In this document: piece after piece, positions 9,630 through 18,269 of the stretch | How positions within the stretch are numbered: the first letter of the stretch is position 1 | Layout: each line of letters opens with the position of its first letter | Assembly: GCF_000368085.1 (NCBI RefSeq) | Contig: NZ_KB849239.1 | Span: 2,766,170 to 2,830,169 of the forward strand | DNA length: 64,000 nt | Source: Acinetobacter nosocomialis NIPH 2119 | GTDB lineage: Bacteria; Pseudomonadota; Gammaproteobacteria; Pseudomonadales; Moraxellaceae | Direction: 5' to 3' | Program-made: the position numbers and the translations under genes | The notes under the pieces: generated by a model | What the model saw: the letters and a program-made list of their open reading frames with translations, nothing else | Told to the model about the DNA's origin: nothing | Database searches by the model: none

Positions 9630-10121
9630 TTATCGGCCTTTTAAACCATCTTGGATTTGTTGCTGTAATTTCAAAATATCATCTAAATTTACTTTCATCG
9701 TACCTTCACGATAAGCATCGACATTACTTCGGTTAATGTTCAACGGTTTTAACATTTCAAAAAGACCATTGGTTGGGTCAGAAGACTGAATCCCGCCCGC
9801 TACCGCTAGAATATATTCTCGTAAAAATGGAGAAAGTTGTGAGAGATCAGGCTGCGCCATAACGGGCTGATAATCTATGGTCGTCATCCCTTCTGGGACT
9901 AAAGCATTCTGTATATCGTTATGTATTTTATATTCATGGTGTTGTAGTGCTTGGCGTACCTTCTTATCTTCTTGAAACGGCACAAAGCCCACCTCATCAC
10001 GTAGCTCAGATTCAGCCATAACGCGAATAGTGGGTAAAGTCGTTACTTCTTCTGCCTGAACAGTTGGTAAACCCATAAAAGCAAATGCAGCGATTAAAGC
10101 TGATTGTTTTAGAAAGTTCAT
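9630..10121 (-). CDS. Secreted (periplasmic) protein of unknown function
   Basis: I start it at MNFLKQ because GGAG stands about ten bases before this ATG; an upstream ATG eight codons earlier has no ribosome site. The first 23 residues form a Sec signal peptide (hydrophobic ALIAAFAFMGL, cleavage after VQA). The mature protein of about 140 residues is acidic and glutamine-rich with no cysteine pair or membrane segment. It begins EEVTTLPTIRV and ends in a predicted helix rich in Gln and Asp. I do not recognise the family. It converges on fadA and shares its terminator. Confidence 0.65.
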   Translation of the reverse strand: MNFLKQSALIAAFAFMGLPTVQAEEVTTLPTIRVMAESELRDEVGFVPFQEDKKVRQALQHHEYKIHNDIQNALVPEGMTTIDYQPVMAQPDLSQLSPFLREYILAVAGGIQSSDPTNGLFEMLKPLNINRSNVDAYREGTMKVNLDDILKLQQQIQDGLKGR

Positions 10122-10299
10122 AACTAGCTCCAAAAAATCAGTCACCCTATTTCAATCAAAAGATGAAGATTCAAATAAAGGTCTCTATAAATAGGCTACA
10201 ACAAACTGCTTTTTGATTCAGTAAGGCTCAGATAAACGGTAAATATAATTAAAATTTTTAATGTAATAGTAAGGGACTTTCTTAATAAAAAGCTGAATA

Positions 10300-10341
10300 G
10301 AAAAACCACCCTATAAATGAGTTATAACCATTTATAGGGTG
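10300..10341 (-). terminator. Rho-independent terminator of the RBBP9-like hydrolase gene
   Basis: A perfect 13-bp stem (10307-10319 with 10329-10341) is followed by a T-rich tract on the minus strand, just after the hydrolase stop. Confidence 0.85.
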
Positions 10342-10359
10342 AGATTTATCTTATAGATT

Positions 10360-10920
10360 TTATTTATTCTCTAACATTTCTTTTAAAGAGTCGACCAATT
10401 GAGGAAATGCCGTATAACCTTCCCGACCTAAAAAGTGCCCGCCATTAGGAACAGTAATGTACGGCGCATCAATATCCTTAGCCAATTGAATCGTTAAGTG
10501 TGGTGGAACCAAATCATCATTATCAGATAAATACACCAACTTTTTCTTTATGCTCTTAAAATAATTGGTGTCGACTTTGCTCTTTGTTATATAAGCTGTG
10601 AGAGGGGAAGAATCTGCAATTGGTCCAGAGAATCCGGATACTAAAATCATTCCTCCAATATTTTTATAATCATGTCTTTGCAAAAAGTGCAGTAAGGTAA
10701 TGACACCCAAACTATGTGCCACAAAATAAGTATTTTCATTAACCTCTGGTATCTGTTCATCTAAAACCTTCTGCCAAGCATCTACATTGGGATGCTCAGA
10801 ATCTGGAAATGGTATTAAAGTAACAGAGGTATTTTCGTCTTCTATTTGATGTTTTAGATCCAAGAACCAGTGATCATGTATAGAAGCCGAATAACCGTGA
10901 AGTACAAATATTTGACGCAT
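10360..10920 (-). CDS. RBBP9/YdeN-family serine alpha/beta hydrolase
   Basis: A small alpha/beta hydrolase. From MRQIFVLHGY the protein is 186 residues, the usual size of the Ser_hydrolase/RBBP9 family. It shows the nucleophile elbow AHSLG (Ser70), an acid in LSDNDDLVPP (Asp133-136 region) and His162 in NGGHFLG. I chose this ATG because AGGAGA stands six to seven bases before it. The frame is open 29 codons further upstream to an ATG at 11007, which has no ribosome site but whose translation (MIRKLILLVLFGLMSF...) resembles a signal peptide, so an exported longer form is possible. The substrate is unknown. A MerR-family gene is transcribed divergently and may control it. Confidence 0.75.
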   Translation of the reverse strand: MRQIFVLHGYSASIHDHWFLDLKHQIEDENTSVTLIPFPDSEHPNVDAWQKVLDEQIPEVNENTYFVAHSLGVITLLHFLQRHDYKNIGGMILVSGFSGPIADSSPLTAYITKSKVDTNYFKSIKKKLVYLSDNDDLVPPHLTIQLAKDIDAPYITVPNGGHFLGREGYTAFPQLVDSLKEMLENK

Positions 10921-11048
10921 GTTCTTCTCCTGATGTTCCAGTGTTTTGGTATTTGCAGCAAATGACATTAATCCAAATAACACCAATAAAATGAGTTTTC
11001 TGATCATTGAACAAGTACCATTTTGAAAGATAAAAACATGCTAAACTA

Positions 11049-11068
11049 TGACACCACTGTTAAGGTCA
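11049..11068. promoter_or_regulatory. Imperfect dyad between the hydrolase and merR-family genes
   Basis: TGAC at 11049-11052 and GTCA at 11065-11068 frame a partly symmetric 20-base stretch in the short divergent intergenic region. MerR proteins usually bind such dyads between -35 and -10 of their target. I could not find a well-matched -10 with the usual 19-base spacing, so this is tentative. Confidence 0.25.
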
Positions 11069-11078
11069 AGCCTATTTT

Positions 11079-11447
11079 ATGAACCTAGCTAAAGTCGCTG
11101 AGCTTACAAAAGTTAGTCCGCGTATGCTGCGTTATTATGAAAGTTTAGGGCTAATACAACCGCATCGAGCAAGTAATAACTATCGAAGTTATACGCAAAA
11201 AGATATTGAAAATATTAAGAAAATTAAAATATTAAATGATGCTGGTATGACGCTAAAAGATATCCAAGTGTTATTACCATGTTTTGATTTAGATGAAAGG
11301 GTATTTACGCTTTGCCCTATTGTTCAAGAAAAGCTACAAACAGAGCTGATGCATGTATCGGAGCAGTTAAACAAACTACAAACTTCTCAAAGTTTATTAC
11401 AATCTTTCTTGATAAAAGGCAAAGCTGAGAACACCAATACATCATGA
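11079..11447 (+). CDS. MerR-family transcriptional regulator
   Basis: A 122-residue regulator with the MerR winged helix-turn-helix at the N-terminus (VAELTKVSPRMLRYYESLGL, residues 6-25, followed by NYRSY), then a dimerisation coiled coil to the end. Cys68 and Cys79 (LLPCFD and FTLCP) occupy positions seen in many MerR-like proteins of unknown ligand; the metal-binding loop typical of MerR or CueR is absent. It is divergent from the RBBP9-like hydrolase, the most likely target. Ligand unknown. Confidence 0.85.
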   Translation: MNLAKVAELTKVSPRMLRYYESLGLIQPHRASNNYRSYTQKDIENIKKIKILNDAGMTLKDIQVLLPCFDLDERVFTLCPIVQEKLQTELMHVSEQLNKLQTSQSLLQSFLIKGKAENTNTS

Positions 11448-11465
11448 TTGATGCTCATGCTGTAA

Positions 11466-12224
11466 TTATTCTTCTAACTCATTTTCTAAAGCAGCCACGT
11501 TCTTTTTCTTAATACTTTCAATTTTTGCATTAAGCTTTAAGACATGTTGGTAAAGCTCGTTAAATTTTTTAACTTGAGCATTTTCATGAAAAAGAATCAT
11601 ATGGTCTTTCTTTTGCCACGAATAGTTTTTTAGAAGTTTAAACATTTGCTCTGCGTCATCTAAAATTTGCAGCTCAATCATAAAAATCGTATGGTCTTGA
11701 TCAGTCTTTTGCTGAGTTCCCAATTTCATTTCAAGAAGTTGTCTGGTATCTGCATCAACAGATAATTCCTGTATTTTAGCGAGAAAGATTTTATGAATTT
11801 TTTCATATTCAGATTGGTATTTATCTGAAGCTTTTCGAACGTCAGCCAACATCTTTTCTGTTTCAGCATATTTTTGTTTTTTATCAATATCCAAACGGTC
11901 AACATTTAAAAAAGTATCCCATTTTGCAGCCTTTAATTCTCTTAAGTATTCATTACGCGCATTTACATTTTGAACCCAATAACTTAAAAGAAATTCTGAG
12001 ACTTGCTTATAATGCCCTGCGAGCCGTTTATCATGAATATCGAGTTGTACAGGTTTAGACCAATCTTGAGCCTGTTCATAAAGTTCACTCATTTTTTCAT
12101 TCATCACCACATCGAACATTTGGCTACTGTCTTTAGCTTGTTGCTGTTTAATATGTTGATAGGAAAAAAAGACAATACCTGCAATTACCACCAAACCTGC
12201 AATCGCAATCAAAATTCGGCGCAT
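11466..12224 (-). CDS. Membrane-anchored coiled-coil protein, function unknown
   Basis: The start is the ATG (MRRILIAIAG) preceded by AGGAGG at a 5-base spacing; an in-frame GTG two codons upstream is too close to that site. A single N-terminal transmembrane segment (about residues 3-22) is followed by about 230 highly charged, mostly helical residues with heptad-like patterns and no cysteines, predicted to lie in the periplasm. Tryptophans and LRELKAAKW/LEMKLG blocks show no family I recognise. It converges on the merR-family gene; frnE is divergent. Confidence 0.6.
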   Translation of the reverse strand: MRRILIAIAGLVVIAGIVFFSYQHIKQQQAKDSSQMFDVVMNEKMSELYEQAQDWSKPVQLDIHDKRLAGHYKQVSEFLLSYWVQNVNARNEYLRELKAAKWDTFLNVDRLDIDKKQKYAETEKMLADVRKASDKYQSEYEKIHKIFLAKIQELSVDADTRQLLEMKLGTQQKTDQDHTIFMIELQILDDAEQMFKLLKNYSWQKKDHMILFHENAQVKKFNELYQHVLKLNAKIESIKKKNVAALENELEE

Positions 12225-12401
12225 ACACACCTCCTATTTCCATTCTTATAGTTTTGCTCTTTATAGTTATGAAATAGAGCTCTTACTTCTTTATATGTCA
12301 TTTATTTCACAATACGCAACACTCTATTCGCTATTCAATGCTTTAAATCCTTGTACATCATCCCTATTATGATGGGTAATTAAAATTTATGAGATTCTCC
12401 C

Positions 12402-13112
12402 ATGCGTGTTGATGTCTGGTCTGATGTAGTTTGTCCTTTCTGTTACATCGGCAAAAAACGCCTTGAGCATGTCGCGGCTGAAGCTGGCATTGAACTTGAT
12501 ATTCATTGGCATAGTTTCGAGTTAGATCCGAATGCGCCAGCGACCCACGACACTTCAAATACTGAGCGTTTAGCGAAAAAATATGGTCGTACCTATGAAG
12601 AGATGGAAGAAATGGAGCGCAACATTGCGGCCATGGCTGCCTCTGAAGGAATCGACTTCCAATGGCAAAAAGCCAACTCAGGCAATAGCTTTAACGCTCA
12701 CCGTATTATTCACCTAGCTCAAAGTAAAGGCTTAGGTAACGAAGCAAAAGAAGCCTTTTTTCACGCTTATATGACTGAAGGTTTAGCTATTGGCGAACGC
12801 GAAGTCGTAGAAGAAATCGCTTCTCGTATTGGCCTAGATAATGCCGAAGTTGAATATGTACTCGATACAAATGAATTGGCTGACTTTGTTCGTCATGACG
12901 AAAAGATTGCGCATGAGCAACTTAATGTAACAGGCGTACCATTCTTTGTATTTGATCAAAGAATTGCGCTTGCAGGCGCACAACCTCGTGAAGTGTTTTT
13001 ACAAGTCTTAGAACAAGCACAGCTCAAGGCAAATGCTGAAGAAATCGAGCAAGATGATGCTGCTGTTTGTAATGATGAAACATGTGATATTCCACAAAAT
13101 AAACAGTCTTAA
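12402..13112 (+). CDS. frnE: FrnE-like DsbA-family thiol oxidoreductase
   Basis: A 236-residue cytoplasmic thioredoxin-fold protein of the DsbA/FrnE/HCCA-isomerase group. The active site is CPFC at residues 11-14, directly after the first strand (MRVDVWSDVV). A helical insertion follows, and the cis-proline loop VTGVPFFVF closes the fold. A C-terminal pair (CNDETC) gives a possible second dithiol, as described for FrnE disulfide isomerases. There is no signal peptide. It likely acts in cytoplasmic thiol or oxidative-stress chemistry. Monocistronic; the next terminator lies about 190 bases downstream, behind a candidate sRNA promoter. Confidence 0.8.
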   Translation: MRVDVWSDVVCPFCYIGKKRLEHVAAEAGIELDIHWHSFELDPNAPATHDTSNTERLAKKYGRTYEEMEEMERNIAAMAASEGIDFQWQKANSGNSFNAHRIIHLAQSKGLGNEAKEAFFHAYMTEGLAIGEREVVEEIASRIGLDNAEVEYVLDTNELADFVRHDEKIAHEQLNVTGVPFFVFDQRIALAGAQPREVFLQVLEQAQLKANAEEIEQDDAAVCNDETCDIPQNKQS

Positions 13113-13207
13113 TTGCAAAGTGTGAACAAATCGTATGTTTTATCATCGTTTTAGCAATAGAGCGTTCTAAAAAAAGAACTATTCAATTGCTTAAAATGCG
13201 TTTATGA

Positions 13208-13235
13208 TTGCCACTTAGAATATTCGCGCTGTAAT
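13208..13235 (+). promoter_or_regulatory. Candidate promoter of an intergenic small RNA
   Basis: TTGCCA at 13208-13213 and TGTAAT at 13230-13235 are separated by 16 bases, each one mismatch from consensus. The predicted start is about 13242. Confidence 0.4.
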
Positions 13236-13241
13236 GTTCTG

Positions 13242-13316
13242 TTTTTTATGTGTTTAATGATCGGAATTTGAAGTTTCCTTGATCTAAAATCCCCCTAGTT
13301 TGGGGGATTTTTTTTG
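13242..13316 (+). ncRNA. Candidate small RNA ending at a strong terminator
   Basis: About 75 bases between a promoter-like element and a strong rho-independent terminator, with no ORF. A GGAA/TTCC pairing could form ahead of the terminator stem. The 350-base frnE-to-barrel-gene intergenic region has no other content. Alternatively the terminator simply ends the frnE mRNA. Confidence 0.35.
13288..13316 (+). terminator. Strong rho-independent terminator
   Basis: CCCCC and GGGGG around a 6-base loop (13291-13306), extended by flanking A-T pairs, with a run of eight T on the plus strand. Confidence 0.9.
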
Positions 13317-13463
13317 CTTAAAAATTCTCGCTAATAGCTTAAACTTTTTAAGTTATTTCAAATATGTAAGAAAAGTTAAATTTACTTAACTTTTGTGTCG
13401 TCCTCTTGATTTTATTAGAAAAATCAACAAAAGTGGCAATAACAACAAAACATAAAGATAGAT

Positions 13464-14603
13464 ATGAAAACATTTCACGTTATTACGTATCGGCAGCTTT
13501 TTGCACTTGTAACATTGGGATTTGGTTCTATATGCATGGCTCATGCAGAAGTAAATTCTTCTTCAACTCAACAAGTCAATGGTTCGTCATCTGGAGTGCA
13601 AACCGAAGAAAATAAAGATGAAAATCTTTTAGATCAAATTCCAAGGTGGATTGATGCCACTCCAACGATTTTTCCGGAGCAGTCCAACCAACCAATTGTT
13701 CCACCTACCGAGCAGACCGAAGACCAGACCTGGTTTGACCGTAAGCAAAAGAAAATTCGAAATTGGGCCGATCACACTTCGGAAAAAATTGATAACTGGT
13801 TTGGTGAAGTCGACCCTCAAAAGCCTGCTTCGGCTACCATTCGAGTCATGATTGATAACTATTGGAACGAATATGATAACTTTGAAATTAAGCCAAGAAT
13901 ACGCGGTAAAATTAAACTCCCGACGCTAGAAAAACGCTTAAGCGTAGTATTTGGTGATGACTCTTTAGATAACGAATTTAATAATAGTCCAGCCAATATT
14001 AACCAGAACCCAAATCAAGATTCAAATAAGAAACTTGATACTAAACGAACACGAGATGACAACAGCTCAATCGCATTACGTTGGTCAAATTTCTCTAAAA
14101 AACTGCCGTTTGAAACAGATGCCGACTTAGGTATTCGTTCTGGAGACGACGTGTATGTTCGCTTAAAAGCATCAAGAGATTGGCAACTCCGTAATGACTT
14201 TAAGTTTTATGCTGAAGAAATTTATCGCTATGGCATTCATAGTGAAAATTATTTACGTACCAATTTGGAACTCACCCATGCTCGTCCAAATCAACCCATC
14301 TTATCAAATCAGTTCAGCCTAACTTATGCCGACGATCAAGATGATGATTTAACATGGGAAAACCGAGTTTTCCGTGAACATAGTTTCTTTGCAAATAACC
14401 GTTTTAACTATGGTATTTACACAGGTGGCTATTACAACGACAACGATTTACGCTTAAACAGTTGGGGACCATTTGTATCATGGCGTCAGCCGCTCTTACG
14501 TGAGTGGTTCTTTGTACAAGGTGACGTCAACTACTTTAATGACCACCGTGAAGACCGTAACCATTTTGTCAGCACATTCTTACGTTTAGAAGCACTTTTC
14601 TAA
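13464..14603 (+). CDS. Outer-membrane beta-barrel protein, first of a tandem pair, function unknown
   Basis: A 379-residue protein with a Sec signal peptide (cleavage after CMAHA, about residue 28). A low-complexity Ser/Gln/Glu-rich segment and a proline-rich linker extend to about residue 90, followed by a region rich in alternating aromatic and polar residues typical of amphipathic barrel strands. It ends in LRLEALF, with the C-terminal phenylalanine used by the BAM machinery. The block YGIYTGGYYN...LNSWGPFVSWRQP recurs almost unchanged in the next gene, showing duplication. Function unknown. It has a short 5' spacing and a 29-base perfect hairpin after the stop. Confidence 0.65.
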   Translation: MKTFHVITYRQLFALVTLGFGSICMAHAEVNSSSTQQVNGSSSGVQTEENKDENLLDQIPRWIDATPTIFPEQSNQPIVPPTEQTEDQTWFDRKQKKIRNWADHTSEKIDNWFGEVDPQKPASATIRVMIDNYWNEYDNFEIKPRIRGKIKLPTLEKRLSVVFGDDSLDNEFNNSPANINQNPNQDSNKKLDTKRTRDDNSSIALRWSNFSKKLPFETDADLGIRSGDDVYVRLKASRDWQLRNDFKFYAEEIYRYGIHSENYLRTNLELTHARPNQPILSNQFSLTYADDQDDDLTWENRVFREHSFFANNRFNYGIYTGGYYNDNDLRLNSWGPFVSWRQPLLREWFFVQGDVNYFNDHREDRNHFVSTFLRLEALF

Positions 14604-14612
14604 TTGAGCAAG

Positions 14613-14641
14613 ATCACCTTGGAGGTTATCTCCAAGGTGAT
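14613..14641. other. Perfect 11-bp hairpin after the first barrel gene
   Basis: ATCACCTTGGA (14613-14623) pairs perfectly with TCCAAGGTGAT (14631-14641) around a 7-base loop. No T-tract follows on either strand, so it is a 3'-end stabiliser or imperfect terminator rather than a classical one. Confidence 0.6.
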
Positions 14642-14725
14642 GAATAATAAAATACTTTTAAATAAAAATTTAAGCTTTTTCCCTTACAATACTGAGCTAA
14701 CTTTTGATTCCTGATTTTCAGAAAA

Positions 14726-15628
14726 ATGAATCAATTCTCTTCTTTGTCATTTGAATATAAATCTAAAGCTCTACTTTGTATTTATAGTTTAGGTATGTTG
14801 GTTTTAATCCCTCATACACAGCTTTTCTCTACGTCCTTAAAGCATCAACGCTCCACGAGACGCTCCCTACATCCGTCGAGCCTATTCATAAAAAGCAAAA
14901 GTCATTCTGTAACTTTCGGAAATTCACCATGTGAAGTAGAAAATAATAATGATTCAGATGCAGCACTCATTCAGGATCTGATGGCCGTGTTTGGAAATGA
15001 TACGCTGTGGAACCGTGCAACCCAGCACAAACAACCTTATAAAACCTTGGGTAAGAAAAAGAAGAAAGCTTCAACACCCCATATTTCGATCAGCAACCCA
15101 ATTACTGCAAGCTGGGATACGATTTCAACATGGATGCCTTTCGAAAATAATCTTGATTTAGGCTCAAATTCAGAAAGTGATGTTTATGTACAATTTCTTG
15201 CCAAAAAAAAATGGAATTTAAGACATAACATTAGCATAGATACCGAACAAGTCTTTCGCTATGGCTCAACCAGCCGAAACTATACTGAAACCACGCTAAA
15301 CTTAACGCAAAAGATGCAAGACAACACCCTGTTCGCTAACAAATTTAATGTGAATAAGAGTGAAAATGAAGAATACAACTGGGGCAATTGGACTTTTCAA
15401 CAATTTGAGTTCGTAAAAGATAATAGCCTGACTTACGGCATTTATAGTGGCGGTGTATATACCAAAAATGACATGCGGGTAAATAGTTGGGGACCTTATA
15501 TTTCATGGCGCCAGCCCGTATGGCGAGATTGGATTTTTATGCAAAATGATCTTAATTTTTTTAATCATATTGATGATGACCCGAAACATCAGCTTAGTGT
15601 CCAAATGAATTTAGAAGCTAATTTTTAA
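14726..15628 (+). CDS. Diverged outer-membrane barrel paralogue, second of a tandem pair
   Basis: A 300-residue paralogue of the preceding protein. The C-terminal half aligns closely (YGIYSGGVYT...VNSWGPYISWRQP..RDW, ending LEANF), but most of the linker region of the first copy is missing. The N-terminus has a hydrophobic stretch (LLCIYSLGMLVLIP, about 17-30) without a clean signal-peptidase site, so export is less certain than for its neighbour, and a lysine-rich patch (LGKKKKKAS) sits mid-protein. It may be a diverging or degenerating duplicate. Function unknown. Confidence 0.6.
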   Translation: MNQFSSLSFEYKSKALLCIYSLGMLVLIPHTQLFSTSLKHQRSTRRSLHPSSLFIKSKSHSVTFGNSPCEVENNNDSDAALIQDLMAVFGNDTLWNRATQHKQPYKTLGKKKKKASTPHISISNPITASWDTISTWMPFENNLDLGSNSESDVYVQFLAKKKWNLRHNISIDTEQVFRYGSTSRNYTETTLNLTQKMQDNTLFANKFNVNKSENEEYNWGNWTFQQFEFVKDNSLTYGIYSGGVYTKNDMRVNSWGPYISWRQPVWRDWIFMQNDLNFFNHIDDDPKHQLSVQMNLEANF

Positions 15629-15668
15629 CCAAAAATCATCAAGTTGTGGATAACTCTTTCTTTATCCA

Positions 15669-15702
15669 CAAAAAAGCCTCTGACAGTTCAGAGGCTTTTT
15701 TT
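15669..15702. terminator. Bidirectional terminator between the barrel paralogue and htpG
   Basis: GCCTCTGA 15676-15683 pairs with TCAGAGGC 15688-15695 across a 4-base loop, with A and T runs on either side. It serves both convergent transcripts. Confidence 0.9.
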
Positions 15703-15712
15703 ACATCAAATA

Positions 15713-17632
15713 TTATTTCAACAATAAGCTATTAATACGCTTCACATAAGCTGCCGGGTCTTCTGGTAAACCACCTTCTGCAATCACAGCCTGATCAAAA
15801 ATCACGTTTGCCAAGTCATCAAACTGTTCTGAACCTTCAAGTTTTTTCACTAAAGGATGCTCAGGGTTAATTTCTAAAATTGGCTTGATTTCAGGTACAG
15901 CTTGTCCCGCTTGTTTCAGCATACGAATAAGTTGAGGAGACAACTCACCTTCACTAGTCACTAAACATGCCGGAGAATCTACCAAACGGGTCGTTACACG
16001 AACTTCTTTGGTTTTAGCCTTCAACGAGTCACTTAATTTCTCAACAACAGGTTTAAACTGTTCAGCCGCTTGCTCTAGTGCCTTTTTCTCTTCTGCATCT
16101 TGCAAGTCACCTAAATCAACAGCGCCTTTAGATACATTCTTTAATGGCGTACCGTCAAACTCATGAACAAAGTTCATTGCCCACTCATCAACACGCTCTG
16201 CCATTAACAATACTTCAATGCCTTTTTTCTTAAACAACTCTAGCTGTGGAGAGTTTTTAGCAGCAGCTAAGCTGTCAGCAGTAACATAATAAATGGCTTT
16301 TTGGCCTTCTTTCATGCGCGCTTTATAGTCTGCAAAAGAAGTTACCACTTCATCATTTGTTGAAGTTGCATAACGTAATAATTTTAAAATACGTTCGCGA
16401 TTACCAAAGTCTTCGCCCAAGCCTTCTTTAAGTACTGAGCCAAACTCAGTGTAGAAGGTCTTGAATTTTTCTTGGTCTTTTTCATCTTCTGATTTAGCCA
16501 AACCATCAAGCAAAGTGAGTACACGGCGTGCGTTACCTTCACGAATTGTTTTAACATCACGGCTTTCTTGCAACAACTCACGGCTCACATTAAGCGGTAA
16601 ATCGGCGCTGTCCACGACACCTTGAACAAAGCGTAAATAGTTTGGAATTAAATTATCCGCGTCATCCATAATGAAAACACGTTTTACATACAGCTTAATT
16701 CCCGCTTTTGCTTCACGTGTAAAAATGTCATGTGGCGCTTTACTTGGAATATAAAGTAATTGGGTATATTCGGTGCTACCTTCAACACGGTTGTGTGCCC
16801 AAGCCAGTGGTGCTTCGAAGTCATGAGTTAAGTTTTTATAGAACTCAACATATTGCTCTTCAGTCACTTCACTCTTGTTGCGTGTCCATAAAGCACTTGC
16901 AGAGTTAATCGCTTCCCATTCATCAGTCTTGACCATTTGGCCGCCTTTAGGCTCTTCACCTTCAGCAACCTCCTCTTCCTGCCAAACTTCTTTTTGCATT
17001 TCAATTGGCAAGCTAATGTGGTCAGAGTATTTATTAACGATTTGCTTAACTTTATAAGACTCTAAATAATCAAGCGCGTCATCACGCAGGTGAAGAATAA
17101 TGTCAGTACCGCGTGAAGCTTTATCAATTTGCTGAACTTCAAACTCACCTGTGCCACCGCTGATCCAACGCACCCCTTCAGAAGCATCGAGACCTGCGCG
17201 GCGTGATTCAACTGTAATTTTATCGGCAACAATAAAACCTGAGTAGAAACCAACACCAAACTGACCAATCAACTGAGCATCCGCTTTCTGGTCGCCCGTT
17301 AATTTTGACATGAAGTCTTTAGTACCTGATTTTGCAATAGTACCCAAGTTATCAATTGCTTCTTGTTGGCTTAATCCAATACCGTTATCAGAAATCGTTA
17401 AAGTTTTATCTTCTTTGTTTAAGCTGATGCGTACATGTAAGTCCGGATCATTTTCATAATATTCAGGATGATTAATTCCTTCAAAACGCAACTTATCACA
17501 TGCATCAGATGCATTAGAGATAAGTTCACGTAAGAAAATTTCAGGGTTCGAATAGAGAGAATGCGTCACTAAATGTAAAAGCTGGGCTACTTCTGCTTGG
17601 AAACTATAATTTTGTGATGCTTGTTCACTCAT
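15713..17632 (-). CDS. htpG: Hsp90-family chaperone HtpG
   Basis: Cytosolic Hsp90 homologue of 639 residues. The GHKL ATPase domain shows Glu36, Asn40 and Asp43 ([16 protein letters not shown]), Asp82 of SDNGIGL, and the lid glycine motif [11 protein letters not shown]. The middle domain carries the catalytic-loop arginine region ([10 protein letters not shown]), and a dimerisation domain is at the C-terminus. There is no organelle-type extension. AAGGAG lies seven bases before the ATG, and a sigma-32-type promoter is found at 17680-17706, as expected for a heat-shock gene. Confidence 0.98.
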   Translation of the reverse strand: MSEQASQNYSFQAEVAQLLHLVTHSLYSNPEIFLRELISNASDACDKLRFEGINHPEYYENDPDLHVRISLNKEDKTLTISDNGIGLSQQEAIDNLGTIAKSGTKDFMSKLTGDQKADAQLIGQFGVGFYSGFIVADKITVESRRAGLDASEGVRWISGGTGEFEVQQIDKASRGTDIILHLRDDALDYLESYKVKQIVNKYSDHISLPIEMQKEVWQEEEVAEGEEPKGGQMVKTDEWEAINSASALWTRNKSEVTEEQYVEFYKNLTHDFEAPLAWAHNRVEGSTEYTQLLYIPSKAPHDIFTREAKAGIKLYVKRVFIMDDADNLIPNYLRFVQGVVDSADLPLNVSRELLQESRDVKTIREGNARRVLTLLDGLAKSEDEKDQEKFKTFYTEFGSVLKEGLGEDFGNRERILKLLRYATSTNDEVVTSFADYKARMKEGQKAIYYVTADSLAAAKNSPQLELFKKKGIEVLLMAERVDEWAMNFVHEFDGTPLKNVSKGAVDLGDLQDAEEKKALEQAAEQFKPVVEKLSDSLKAKTKEVRVTTRLVDSPACLVTSEGELSPQLIRMLKQAGQAVPEIKPILEINPEHPLVKKLEGSEQFDDLANVIFDQAVIAEGGLPEDPAAYVKRINSLLLK

Positions 17633-17679
17633 AAATCACTCCTTAAATTTTGAAGTTTGTTTGTTCTCGAATGCTTTAT

Positions 17680-17706
17680 GAATGGAGTACTTCTACAATT
17701 TTTCAA
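17680..17706 (-). promoter_or_regulatory. Sigma-32 (RpoH)-type heat-shock promoter of htpG
   Basis: On the minus strand TTGAAA (17706-17701), 13 bases, then CTCCATTC (17687-17680) match the RpoH pattern TTGAAA-N11-16-CCCCATnT with one or two changes. It is well placed about 50 bases ahead of the htpG start. Confidence 0.6.
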
Positions 17707-17734
17707 TCCTGAATATTAAAAAATTTTTCTTTAA

Positions 17735-18088
17735 TTAAAACGGACCATGACTTAGTACCCTATCTTGCAAGATAGAGTCCAATTGTTGTTGTCTCTGCTG
17801 ATAAGCTTTAGAAATACAACTTACATTAGCTGCACAAGCATTTCTTTTTTTTAACCACTGCTGCTGTGTATCTTTTTGATTATCACGGCCACCCATTGGC
17901 AATGCATGTAAAACAATTTGATATGTTGTTGCCATTTTGACATCAGCATCATTTAAAGAACGATTTTTGCAAATACTCAGCTCAGTCTTAGTTTTTGCAG
18001 CATTACAGGAAAAACTAGCAGCCTGTACATTATGAGCAAGAGTGATGCCACTAAAAAGTGCTAGACCTATGGCAAATTTTCTATTCAT
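17735..18088 (-). CDS. LprI/DUF1311-family periplasmic protein
   Basis: A 117-residue exported protein with a signal peptide of about 23 residues (cleavage after NVQA). The mature part has the cysteine pattern of the LprI/DUF1311 domain: SFSCNAAKTKTELSIC, then QWLKKRNACAANVSC and a final helix. This family includes lysozyme inhibitors but most members are unassigned, so inhibition of lysozyme is only a possibility. It lies upstream of htpG in the same direction, but htpG has its own promoter. Confidence 0.75.
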   Translation of the reverse strand: MNRKFAIGLALFSGITLAHNVQAASFSCNAAKTKTELSICKNRSLNDADVKMATTYQIVLHALPMGGRDNQKDTQQQWLKKRNACAANVSCISKAYQQRQQQLDSILQDRVLSHGPF

Positions 18089-18192
18089 GATGTTATTCCT
18101 TTAAAGATATAAAAAATAGTTTAAAAATAAAGATCAAAAGAATATGTATAAAACTGTCTGTTTTATGCTTTTTTTAGTGAGAGCAATAAAAT

Positions 18193-18221
18193 AAAAAACC
18201 TCACATAAAATCTATGTGAGG
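18193..18221 (-). terminator. Rho-independent terminator of ompW
   Basis: CCTCACATA (18199-18207) pairs with TATGTGAGG (18213-18221), with six T following on the minus strand, about 50 bases past the ompW stop. Confidence 0.85.
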
Positions 18222-18269
18222 TGCCTGAGTCTAGGTTTGTTATTATATTTTTTCTATTTATTATTATGC

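Noticed and set aside
11031..11069. MerR-type promoter with a 19-base spacer reading into the hydrolase gene
   Set aside because: TTGACC is present on the minus strand, but the hexamer 19 bases on (TTAGCA) does not resemble a -10 box; only the dyad was kept.
18148..18175. AT-rich hairpin followed by seven T on the plus strand near ompW
   Set aside because: The stem is only A-T pairs plus one G-C, and no plus-strand gene is transcribed towards it.
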